From Nephromyces sp. MM_2019 (lineage: Eukaryota > Apicomplexa > Aconoidasida > Nephromycida): a stretch of DNA of 64,000 nucleotides. This document shows, piece by piece, positions 30,300-42,395 of the stretch. The DNA is taken from the NCBI GenBank assembly GCA_015657535.1, contig JADHZB010002150.1, positions 80,278 through 144,277 of the forward strand, read 5' to 3'. The translations under genes and the position numbers were made by a program. How positions within the stretch are numbered: the first letter of the stretch is position 1; every line of letters starts with the position of its first letter. A model generated the notes under the pieces. The model saw only the letters and a list, made by a program, of their open reading frames with translations, was not told where the DNA came from and did not search any database.

Positions 30300-31748
30300 T
30301 TACATCATCCTAGACACTAATTTGTTGATGAGCTCATCACGATTACCCCAATCTCCACCCTTGACTTCACTGAAACCGTGTCTTTTTGCCTTAAATCCTT
30401 TCTTTGGGCTACTAAGTTTAAAGGGCCAAAGAAAGTTGGTAACTTGCTTAAAGTTGGGTCCACATGTGTAGATTTCATTGATAACATCTTCCATACCATA
30501 TATACCATATTGAGATAAATTTTCTTGGATGATTTCATTGGTGGTTATCCTGATTCTTTGTCGTGCACCTGTAGGGCCTACACGGGCATATCCCCTCTTG
30601 TAACACAATTGTTTGATCATCTTGAGTGAAGGAGTACCATAAGTTACATAAGGTTGGATGAATTTGAGCATTTCATTTGTAGCCTTGTTTAGCTTGAGAA
30701 ATACACCGTTGTGTATTTGTCGTAGACGGAATAACTTGAGGATCAATTTTGGTTTTGGAGGTAATTTGTTAATACCTCTGATCCTTACTACAAAAACAAG
30801 GGGGGTTTCAGGTTTTTTATAAAAGACGCCCAAACTCTTGGCTTGTCTTAAGGCCTCCATTTCTTCTTTTTGTTTGGTTTCGTATTGCTCGGCATACTTG
30901 AAGGCACGTTCTTCATTTTGCTGTTTATATGTTTCTTGCATCTGCAAAGGGTTAGGGGAAGTGTATAGTAGGGGTATATTATGTATTGTTTGTTAGTAGG
31001 AATGTGTGTTGCATGTCATCAAAGGTTTGGAATATAGATATATGTTGGTATTGTTATGATTTTGGTGGGTGTTTCGTGGGAATTAGAATATATATATATA
31101 TATGTAATTTAGAAATTGAGTGAGTGTGGATGTAACGTGTATAAATACATATAAGGTTCGAAATGTGGGCTGTATTACTAGCTAGGATCATAATGATGTA
31201 AATATTACAAGTGTAGTATGTGTATAAACAGTGAAAGAAATAAACTTGTGCGTTAAACAAGAGTTACATGTAAAGCTAAAGAATAGGTGTACATGATATT
31301 AATAGAGTAAGTAATGTAATAAAATTCAAGTGTGTGTATGACCTTGGCTTTAGCTTCGATAGCATTCTTTTTCTGTTCGGCGACATGTTCATTTCTTTCC
31401 ATTTTCTTCTTCATACCCTCAGTCATTGGGGTTTCGAAGGAAGAAGTTTGATTGCTCACAAGATATCTATCCTGTAAGTATAAATAACATAAATAAAAGA
31501 TAAATGAATTCTTTGCTCAAAGCAGGTAATTGTTCATTTGTGTGAGATAAGAACATAAATGTATTAGGGATTATGTAACAGCGCAAATCATACTCATATG
31601 CCGAATAATTCCCCATGTAAACAATGAGAATAAATAAGTAACTCAGTTTATGTTTCATGGCATTATGAGGGTATAGGGTTAGACAAGGAATTTTGGGTGA
31701 ATTGTAGGTGAAGAGGTTAATAAATGAATTGAGTGTACTTACAGCCAT
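30300..31748 (-). CDS. RPL7: 60S ribosomal protein L7 (uL30), three exons
   Basis: Structural protein of the cytosolic large ribosomal subunit. Exons: 31743-31748 (only ATG GCT), 31343-31471, 30300-30941. They sum to 777 bases (258 residues, stop TAA); family members have about 240-260. The N-terminus is basic and helical (GMKKKMERNEHVAEQKKNAI); the body shows LVFVVRIRGINKLPPKPKLI, LRLRQIHNGVFLKLN (here LFRLRQIHNGVFLKLNKAT), MLKFIQPYVTYGTPSLKMIK, and the ending NFLWPFKLSSPKKGF typical of L7. The six-base first exon is unusual but both splice sites are good (GCT|GTAAGT and TTACAG|GAT) and frame is kept; ribosomal protein genes often have an intron right after the start. Confidence 0.95.
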
Positions 31749-33779
31749 TTTCTTGGATGTTTAGGAAGAAAAATGTGTTAAAGGAGGAAGGTGAAACCGT
31801 AAGAGGATAAGGGAGAAAAAGAGAAAAAAATTTATTATGAAAAAGTAAGAATTTGATTTAATGAGGCAAAATTAACTTTGAAAAAAAAGAAGATGTAGTG
31901 AGTGAAGATGATCTGTTTAAGCATGAGGATATATAATCTACATGTATATAAATATATTTATATTTATATGTGCGAGTGTATGTGTATGTATGTATATAAT
32001 ATGCATGTATGAGTGTGTGTGGGGGTTTGCATATAATCAGGTATGTGTAAGCCTGTGTAGGTATTTATACTTGTTTACTTGTGGTGAAAATCCTTTTCCT
32101 CAACTTGATTAGCCTCTATAAATTTGATTTATCTAACAGCACGACTTATTTTATTCATCATAGACATAATTCCAATTCCTTGTTTTAAATGCTCAAACGC
32201 ACATAAATATTTTATTCATAGTCTTTAAAACACACCCACCCACACTTCTCTAAAAGATTATAGATAATACATATACACACATGTTTCTCTAGTTTAGCTT
32301 AAATCATCCTAGCATTTTTATAAGCAATTGTACACTTATGGATGGCCTCGCTTTGTTTTAGTTTATGTTAACACACACATAATTTTTCTAAATAGAACTT
32401 AATATATATATAAGCTATACAGTTATCTAGTATATTTTATACATATTATTATTTTAAGTACATTTTATATATACATACAAGCTTTTCTCATCCATCTGTT
32501 TCTCAAGCAACTCTAAATCTAATGAATATAAGCTCAATCTACACACCTCATACATATTACATAGAGTGTACATAAATCCTAATTATTACGTAATTCATGT
32601 GATTATTCTCAATTTTAACCCGCAAAATTTAAATTTTATTATCACCTATATACGCAATATAATTTACAATAGCAATTACTTTCATGGTTTATAACACCAA
32701 TTAATTCTATATGTTTAACAAAGCTATTCATATACATAAAGATTTAAATATGTATGCAAATGTTTATAGATCTGTGTAAGTATATTTAAATATGTATATA
32801 TGTAAAGGTGGAAATATATATAAAAGTGTGCAAATATAAATATGAGTGAATTATACCTAAGTTTGTCAGTATACCTAAATGCATGTTTATTCTTAATGAA
32901 TTCAGGTGTGAAATGTATTTCTATTTACCTATGCTGATGTTTAACAATAACAATATTAATATGTAGCATACGATTATCTCTTTACAAGAGTGTGTATGTG
33001 CAATAATATTGTATAAGTTTAGTGTTAAGGTGTGTATGCCCTAGTAATGTGTTTCTGAGTATAATCTAGATGTTATAATAGAGTAACACGTGTATAGTAT
33101 GTATAATATAATATCTCTGATGAAACAACAATATTTGTGTCGCAAAATAACAATTGTATTTATAATAAAGTAGTGGGGGATGTTTGCATCATGAAATATA
33201 TAAGTTAATTGTTTGGGCTGTGCATTGATTTTTCATTGTGTATTTGTGTAAATTTTGTTTGTATCGTAAAAACTTTTCTGCAACTAAAATTCACTATCCA
33301 ATTCAACAAAAAAGTAAAAATTTTTTTTCAAAAAGTGACATCATCGTTTTTGTAAAGAATAATTTATTATTTATTAAAAAAAAAATAAGTCAACAACTTT
33401 ATACTTTTCATGATTAGGATTAATTATTCATATTCTAGTTCATTCATCTTATAATTATTATTAGAAATGCCTCAATTATTATTTCAAACATATCACAGTT
33501 ATTTATTTTTAATTATTACAAGCACCTCAATTATTATTACAAACATATCATAGTTATTTATTTTTAATAATTATTACAAGCAACTCAATGATCATTTCAA
33601 ACTCATAATTATTTATTTTTACAAACATATAATTAGTTAATTTTACAAACATATCATAATTATTTATTTCAAATCAATTTATTTAGCTTCTTGGCAAATC
33701 ATACCCCAATTACTATACATACACATTTTAAAAAGATCCTATTAAAGCATCACCATATCTCCACTAAACAAGTCTAGTA
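31749..33779. other. Divergent spacer, RPL7 / glutaredoxin
   Basis: About 2 kb with no coding exon found. The part next to RPL7 (to about 32.1 kb) is rich in GT-type simple sequence (TGTATGTATGT). At 33.45-33.67 kb a degenerate repeat recurs four to five times with the core ACAAACATATCATAATTATTTATTT, about 45-75 bases per unit. Both promoters should be here. Confidence 0.45.
33465..33670 (+). repeat. Degenerate tandem repeat, core CATATCATAATTATTTATTT
   Basis: Related units at about 33488-33510, 33543-33565, 33598-33620 and 33645-33670 share ACAAACATATCATAGTTATT or close variants followed by TATTTTTAATTATTACAAGC in the first units. It lies just upstream of the glutaredoxin gene. Confidence 0.45.
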
Positions 33780-34806
33780 ATGTTTTCATTTTTTAAAAAG
33801 GCAGCCCCCATGGATAATACCGCTGTAGCCCAAAAAGTTGACCAACTTATCAGTGATAACGCTATTATGGTCTTTTCTAAATCGTAATAAATTACACTCC
33901 CATTTAACATACATACACTCATATTTGGTTTTAATTTGAATTTGAGCTTAAATAAACAATGTATAAAATAAGTAACTACCTCCCCCAACTATACAGCGCA
34001 CTCTCTTCTTTCTACCCTTCATGAGGCTAACACACAATTGCAACATACATATACAACTTTACTTAACTTGCACACACACTCATACGCAACTAAAGTTAAT
34101 TACCTTGCACACATACACATGTTGACTAGATATATGAATACCCAATTATGATTAAAGAAAGACACTTTGCACATGCCTGAATAAATTTGGCACACAAGCA
34201 CATAAATCTTAATTCGCTTGTGCACAAATATACCCTCTATTCATAAATATATATATAGATCTTCACAGCACACTTATTAACAAACTTAGGAATACAGAAA
34301 TACAAGAATATCACACACATAAATATACATATATAAATTCACACATCTATAGGTACTGCCCATTTTGTAAAAAAGCTATTCAAGCCCTTGAGAAATTTAA
34401 CCCAAAAGGTATGAATATATACCAAATTGAGAATGAGCCAGACATGACAGAAATACAAAATTATTTAAAAAAGAAGACTGGGGGCAGCTCTGTCCCACGG
34501 GTATTTATTAACTCCCAGTTCATTGGTGGTGGCGATGAAACGGTAAAAATAACACTACTCAACAGTTTTTCAAAAATGTACACAATGTTTAAACACACTC
34601 GTACAATGTCTAAACACAAATTACTATACATTTTAACATCTAATTTTCAAAAACTTTTTAAAAAATGTACATATACATTGATAAAACATACCTATCCTTC
34701 TCTCTATACATACACATTAATATGATGAAATATGTATACACATTAGGCAAGGGCATATGCAGATGGAAGTTTGAAGGCAAAATTAATTGAAATTGGTGCC
34801 ATTTGA
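33780..34806 (+). CDS. GLRX: Dithiol glutaredoxin, three exons
   Basis: Small thiol-disulfide oxidoreductase that uses glutathione. Exons: 33780-33883, 34353-34542, 34747-34806. They sum to 354 bases (117 residues, stop TGA). Active site CPFC at about residues 37-40 (classical CPYC type), cis-proline in SSVPRVF (Pro about 83), and the glutathione-binding FIGGGDET. The ATG at 33780 was chosen because it is the first in frame after a stop; a second in-frame ATG at 33810 would give 107 residues, closer to the minimal domain. The ten extra residues (MFSFFKKAAP) are too short for a clear targeting signal. A cytosolic redox role is inferred. Confidence 0.93.
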
Positions 34807-37023
34807 CAAAATATTTTTTTTTGTAAAATTTCCTTGCACCCATTATGGTGTTGCATGAAATTTATTTATTCTGAATTTTATAAGTAAATTTTATAAGTGA
34901 ATTTTGTACTTGAATTTTATATCTCAAAAACTAAAGTAATAGTATATACACACAAATTAGTATAACACCTTTAAAAACATTTTGCTAAGAGTAATCAACA
35001 ATTCACTTTAATTTTTTACTGGTACATAACCATGTATGTGTAGAAAGAGACATTTTTAGATAGAGTTATATGGAGATAGAGACATATAGATAGAAATATA
35101 TAACGAGATACAAGTGTGTTGAATGAGTGATGCGTGTCTGTCCGTATGAATAGATAATTTTAGGATGGTATTTATATATTAATAAGGTGTGTTATGTAGG
35201 TGAATATATATATAATTAAAGAATATAATAATCTCATTGAGTCTAAGATTGTATGTGTATAAATATCTGTGTGAATGTGCATCAAAATCTAGAAAGATAA
35301 TAGATTAGGTTATATAATTTATAGTAATGGTAATGTAATATATATATGCTTTAACAAATTAAAAGTTAGAATTATCTAGGCTATACTTGTTCAGCAAAAA
35401 GGTAAATTTTATACATTTGTTTTTGATTGGTTAAGCTTATAGTTCCATGTGTACACTTGTATAAAGTGTGAGTAGAAATTATATAATTCTCTATGTGATG
35501 GAATGGTATTTTAATTCTATATCGTGTGTGTGGTGGCAATTTATCAAGTAAGATAAAATTTTATTTTACAGAACCAGTTATGTTGTGTGCTGATTTCGGG
35601 TGTATGGAGCGGTTATGTGAGCAAACTAGTAGTGTGTCTTTATTTGAGTGTGTATGTTATGGGAATTCAAGATATATAGTACATATAATATATATATTTG
35701 AGTGGTATGTTATGGGGATTCAAGATGTAAAGAGTATATTAAATATATTGAGTGTTCAAATCTATAAAGGGTGTAAATAATGTTTGATTATGAAGTGTGA
35801 AAAAATTATATGTAATGATAAAGGAGTTTGAATATTATCCTTATGTTTTATTGTGTATGTATAGTTATATATATATAATTTTTTAGGTGTTTATAAGTAG
35901 ATGTGGGTGGATGGTGTGAATAAATATAAAGTGTTGATAGTCTTTATAATTAGAATTAGTTTCGAGTGTTAGTGTAAGTGTAAATAACTAATTAGATCAA
36001 TTGTGTTTGTAAGTATGATTTATTTAGGTTGTTTACATGCACATAGGCATAACCAATTTAGAGTGTGTGTTTATGTATGCAAATCTAATTAGTTTTTAGT
36101 GCACATCTAGGTGTGGTTAATTTACGGCGCTTGAGTAATTGTGACTGTAGCTAATATAGGGTTGAGGCTTAATTAATTAATATTGAGTGTAAATGGAAAC
36201 TAACTAGTTTTATTAGGTGTTTGAAATGCTCAAGCTAATATAGATACCCTGTTTGTCTGTAAGTAATCTAGTGTATAAGTTGTGCTAATATAAAAAGTGT
36301 ATGCTGGTTTGCTTGTGTGCCCAGCTGAGCACAGAGATGCGTTGAATTTTGTAGTAGAAGTTTACGGTGTGTATACATTAGTGTAAGGTGCAATTTATTA
36401 ACAACAAGGTGCATAAGCCAATGTTCGAGTAGAAGTAGTGAGTGTACAAGAAAAAATGTGGGTGTAAGTTATACCTGCGTGTATGGATTATGTCTGCGCT
36501 TGTATAATTAAAGGCGTGTATAAAAATGATTTTAGATACAAGCATGTGTTTAAACCAAGTTTACACAGAACAAATCTGTACGTGTGTAGAACAAATCTTT
36601 GCTTATAAATTACACCCATGTGTGTAAGCTACTTATGTTTGTGTAAGTTACATTATATGTGTAAAATTTATATAGGCGTATTTTAATTACCTTTTGTAAG
36701 CATAGAATAGTAACTTGTGTGAGCAAACTACAGTTGTATGTATGAAATAAAATATGTGTAAATAAAATTTAAACTTGTAAGAAAAACGTGTATAACACTT
36801 AAATTTAAGATAACATATGTACAAAAATAAATAAATAAAAGCACACTACACATATTTAAAAGTATAGTCTAAAACTGATATTTAAATCATTAATAGGGAT
36901 ATTTGACAACATACGGCCAATTACATATTTTTTTTAAAACAAAGTTTGCGCTTACATCTTAACATTTTTTAGCATACAAATTTTCTAGTACACATTAGAA
37001 ATTTGAATATCCCAATTTATATA
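34807..37023. other. GT-rich spacer before the M20 array
   Basis: About 2.2 kb with no exon found on either strand. The plus strand is strikingly rich in G and T (GTGTGTAAG-type words) from about 35.0 kb, in contrast to the A/C-rich plus strand of the preceding genes; the bias continues into the first intron of the first M20 gene. Contains a two-unit repeat at 35643-35727. Confidence 0.5.
35643..35727 (+). repeat. Two-unit imperfect tandem repeat
   Basis: GTATGTTATGGGAATTCAAG at about 35652 recurs as GTATGTTATGGGGATTCAAG at about 35705, with similar flanks (TTTGAGTG before, AT after). Noncoding spacer. Confidence 0.55.
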
Positions 37024-40000
37024 ATGAAATTTCTATTATTTCTCATTTTTTATTTAGCAAATGTGTATTCTAATGAGGCCACAAAGGCCTCTAATAAATA
37101 CTCATATAACGACATTTATAAGGAGGCTTTAGATATGGAAGATCAAATAATCTCAGTGCGACGAAATTTGCACCAACATCCTGAAACACGATTTGAAGAA
37201 CATGAAACATCACAAATTATTAAAGATTTTTTAAAGGTGTGTGTGTATGTGTGTATCTGTAATTTTCTAGTTAAATAAAAATAAATATTTGAATTCGTAT
37301 ATGTGTTTGTATAATAAAATTTTTTATTAAAGTTGCTTTATACATGTGAGTGTGTGTGTACATGTGTATGTGTGTTTAGGCATATAGGTATAGTTTTTAT
37401 TAAAGGAAAAAAATATTCGGGCTTGTTTGTATGTGTGTATAGAGTGTTGGATGTGAGAACTTAAACACTTCATTGTAAATTATTTTGAGTTTGTATGGAT
37501 ATTTTAAATTTACAATCCGTATATTTGTGTAGGGTGTTGGGCTAAGTTGCACTGGGCTTGTGATTATCACGTGTTTATTTATTTATGTGCACACAAAATG
37601 TGTGTGCATATCATAGATTTATTTTATATATACACACCTTGTTTATTAATATACATATTCATATTTATATACATAGATTTAACACACACATATTATATAG
37701 ATGTAGGGATAATTATTTGTGTATGTGTGCATATATTTATATGTGTGCATATATATTTATGTCTGTGCGCAAATATTTACGTGTGTGCATACATATTTAT
37801 GTAATACGTACATGTCTGTGTAGCATATGTTTACGTATAAATAGATATGTGAATATGTATAGAATTGGTGAGACTATAATCTTATCAGAGAAAAACTAGT
37901 GTATAAACTCTTAGTATCAATTTGAAAGCATTACACACCATATAGAGATATACACACTTAATTTTGGGCTAAAGTTAATGGATTTTCACACTTGCGTATG
38001 TATGTTATATAAATTCAATCGATTTATGACCATACTTGTGTTGTGTTTGTTTTAAGGATTACAATATATCCTACACAGGTGGATGGGGTATTGATTATTT
38101 TAACAACAATCGAGGTGGAACTGGGGTAGTTGCTGATATTGGGTCGGGTGAACCACCGTGTGTTATAATTCGAGCTGATATTGATGCTCTTCCCATAACT
38201 GAAGCCGTAATGCTTTTTTTTATATAGGGAAAGGGAGAGGGGAATTGGGTAGGGATATTTGGAGTTTGAGTATGTAAGGAGGAAAGGGATAGTTGGTTTT
38301 TGGGTGTATGAGATTTAGTCGGGCAGGGTAGGAATTTGGGTATTTATAGGGTATGTTCAGGGTGTGATGTAGTTTTGACGTATGTGTGAGTGGGATGGGT
38401 GCATTTTGGTTCTATGTACACTTTGGGTATGCGTGCGTTTTTAGATTGTGTTTATCTAATATACATAATATATATCTCATTTTTATATTTACATAGACAG
38501 ATATACCTTTTAAATCTACACACCCTGGTAAAATGCATGCATGTGGCCATGATGCACACACAACCATGGCTTTGGGTGCTGGTATGATATTAAAAAACCA
38601 TGAAGATGAACTTGAGGTAATTTAATGCACACTTTAAATTAAAAATCTAACGAGAATTTGTAGATTTGATAGATCAGATTATTCACACACATTTCTAAGC
38701 GCCCATCAAAAACTAATTTTAAATTCTTGATTTCTCGGAAAATTTTACACATTTTTGTTTTATATTTATGGCCTCCACTTTTGGAGCAGTATTTCAAGCA
38801 CACAAGTGCATAATAAACAACCTCCCCTGTTTATTGAATGACAGCATGAACCCGTATATAAATTTAAGATTTTCCTCTTATTAGATGATCTTTCACACAT
38901 ATATATATTCTAAACATCTCTCTCCCCATTAACTAGATGGTTTTACACACACCTGTAAATAATGGAGATTGCCACTTTTTTTCCGAAATATTTAAACACA
39001 TCATTTTATATTTTAATTCCTTGTTTTTCTAAACTCTTATTCACACATTTTTCTGTATTTTTCCAAAAACATTCAGGGTACAGTACGTTTAATGTTCACA
39101 CCTGCAGAAGAGGGCGGTGGTGGTGTAAAATTAATGTTAGAAGAAGGTGCACACCTCAAATACCCACCTGCTCAGAGAGCCTTCGGATTTCATGTAATGA
39201 ATTTCTTACCCACTGGTTTATTAGCCTCTAAATCAAAATCTCTCACAGGCGGAGTTGACCAGTAAATTTGTAGTTATACATGTGTGTGAATATTTTTACC
39301 TATGTGCGTGTATATATATACCTTGATTCATAGTTGTAATCCTATCTAACACATTAAACACTTTTATAACATTTACTATACACACACTGATATTCAAAAC
39401 AATTTATATTTACACTTAAGAAAAAATTAGAGATATATATTGATGTATGTGTCTATATGAGAATTGTATATAAAAAATATATCTCTCTACACTTTACTAT
39501 TATTGCTATAAATATGTGTTTGTTTTTTCCTTATTGTTGTGTTTGATTTGTCAATCTGGATATAAATGTATGTACAATTTTTTTAATATCCCTACATAGT
39601 AAACATTGATACAAATGTGTATATGACAACAATTAATTTTACGATGTATATAACAACCACAAGTATCCACATTTTTCTATATTATCACGATTTTTAATCC
39701 GTGTGTGTAAAATACAAGCAATTTACAGTTAAAGTTTTTGTTCGTGAATTAATCTCAATATTATTTTTGTATTTACAATCATCTTACTATAATTTTTGTG
39801 CCCACAATAGTCTTACTATCAAAGTTAGGGGTCTTGGGGGGGATAGTGCTTTACCTCATATGACTATTGACCCAGTCCCAGCCTCGCTCGCTATTGTGAG
39901 GGCTCTCTATGATATATATGCAAGAGAGACATATTTCCACGAGGAACAAAGTGGCCTGGTTGGAGTTACACATTTTGATGTAAGGATGAATTTAAGATAC

Positions 40001-41399
40001 ACACTCACGCACCCACTCAAACACTCACTCAAGCACTCACTCACGTACAACACACCCGTGCAGACACACCCATACATACACCCCCCCCTACTACACATAT
40101 ATATATATATACACACAAACACATACACAAATAATTTAACTCCATTCTAGTGTGGAAATGGTGAGGTGGCTATCATACCTGATGAAGTATTGATTGGAGG
40201 CACAGTCCAAGGTATGCGTACAAAGACACTGAATCGACTAAAACGGCGAATAAGGACGATGGTTGAGAATATAGCCAAAGCCTATGAGTGTACTGCTACA
40301 CTTACACACCGTGACATTCCTTATAGTGCTGTTGAAAATGACCCTGAAGTTTTCGAATTCTATAAAAAGGTAAGAAACAAACAAAGCATGCAAATTTATT
40401 TTAAATAACCAATTCTACAAATTGATATACAACACACCATTGATTGATATTATATATATATATATTAATATATCAGATAATTGATTCACACAGAACACGC
40501 AGATACATACACATTGATATAAATGACTTATGTATCTTTATGGATACAATTACAACCCTTTAGATATCTATATACACAACCTAAGCACACATAGAACTAA
40601 CTATATCTATAAATTACACACATCCAAACTTACAATTCTATAAGAAACTTCTCTCATGATATTTATTAAATACTCCCCTGTAATAATCATGTTTTTATTC
40701 TTCACCATTTATACACACTACACACACAAACATTATAACACACTTAACATTGCACCAATCCTCACACCTATTTTAGACTGTTGGGCAAGCATCAAGTTCA
40801 GGGGAAATTACAATTGTAGATGCGACATTTGGTGGAGATGATTTTGCATTTTATAATGAGATTTTTCCTTCTGTTTATTCAGGAATCGGAATAGGGTAAC
40901 GTGTACATATCCCTGAGTATAGCTTAATTAATTCGCATATTCACTCACCAAAAGACTTACATAAATATATACTATTCAAATATACTTATGTATATCTACA
41001 TCTATCTAGACCAATCTTCTAAATCTATATACTCGCATGTAATATTGACCTATACTCCTGAACACATACAAACACTCTACACACTGATTTCCATATCTAA
41101 ACATACATTGTACTACACCTTGTTATCCAATCTATATTCTCCTCGCCTCATCTATATTAAATCCCAAAGCCACAAACACACATTAACACCCCCCCACACC
41201 CCCCTCCCGACACCCCCTACACACATATATATATAACTTGATTAGTTCGGGAGGTGAAATTCCAGGACATCCACCTACAAATGTGTCTGTACACAACGCC
41301 AATTTTTGTTTGGATGAAAGAGTGCTTGCACATGGATCAGCCATCCATGCACATTCTGTTATACAGTCAATTGAAGACCTTAAAAATAAACAAAAATAA
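37024..41399 (+). CDS. M20D metallo-amidohydrolase, array copy 1, eight exons
   Basis: Zinc amidohydrolase of the hippurate hydrolase / IAA-amino-acid hydrolase (ILR1) family; cleaves an acyl group from an amino acid. Exons: 37024-37236, 38057-38206, 38497-38616, 39077-39261, 39811-39979, 40151-40369, 40777-40895, 41246-41399; 1,329 bases, 442 residues, stop TAA. Signal peptide [16 protein letters not shown], so probably secreted or vacuolar. Metal ligands: Cys and His of [10 protein letters not shown], Glu of TPAEEGGGG, His of FGFHV, His of [12 protein letters not shown]. Odd: the lid-domain motif that reads GxGGHxAxPHM in the other copies is [11 protein letters not shown] here, so the conserved His is replaced by Asp. 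This is the most divergent copy and may have changed substrate or activity. Start is ATG at 37024; the upstream TTG is not needed. Confidence 0.94.
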
Positions 41400-42395
41400 A
41401 TTAATTTACACATTTTTTATGGTTATCATTTTACCAATTATATAATTAAATTATCTATATAACTTTATATACTAGAATGAAATATGAGAAAATAGAATTT
41501 ATCTATCTAATTAAACCATATATATATAATTTTGTTAGGTAAATAATTTATTTTTATCATTAATGCTTTTTTTTTAATTTATTTTATTTAGTTTGTTATT
41601 TACCCCCAAAAAGCTATATATGTATATATATGTATATATACATACATATATAGTCAAAAATTGTAATCTGTATACCCGTCATTGCAATCAGTAAACCCGT
41701 TTATATAATAATTATCTTGTATTATCACATACTATACAGATTTTATCTATAAGCATACGTGTGCTTGTGTATATAAATATATATTTAGACACACTGTATA
41801 TTATATATCCATTCTATACTCTAAGCTCTATATAAACAGGTAGCATAGTTATATAATCATATATATAAGATAGATATATATACTTACACACAATAGAATT
41901 AACTATAACATATAGACAACAACACAATACATAATACTTACAACTCAACACACACTATATGATTATAAATAATACGTATAATAATAGTACAACCTACATA
42001 CTAAGTCAGTACAACACATAGCATACAACAAAACAACAAACACACAACACACTAAATATATAAAAAGTAGATGGATTATAAAGATTAGTAAATCATATCA
42101 AAATAACAATACGTTGAGCTAAATAAAATGTGCATGTGTCGAATATAATTAAGTATGAAACTTATATATAAATAATATTACATGCAAGATAAATCATCTA
42201 CAGGTGAAATTAAAATTTTCCTCAATTAATATATTCACAAATAAAACACTTCAAAGAGCATTATAGCAACATACATGCATGTTGAATGTATATATATTAA
42301 GCATGTTTTAAGTATTTAATATATTTCCAAATATCTACATTTAACTTCAATTTCTCTTCAACTCATCCATTTATTTATATATACCCTATAACACA
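41400..42395. other. Spacer between M20 copies 1 and 2
   Basis: About 1 kb of TATA/CA-rich simple sequence. No exon or RNA gene seen. Presumed terminator of copy 1 and promoter of copy 2. Confidence 0.5.

Noticed and set aside
33465..33670. CRISPR array
   Set aside because: Repeats are AT-rich, degenerate and few, spacing is irregular, and no cas gene is present.
40081..40130. Possible gene in CA/AC-rich frames around M20 introns
   Set aside because: Microsatellite translations (Thr/His/Tyr-rich) within introns bounded by good splice sites.
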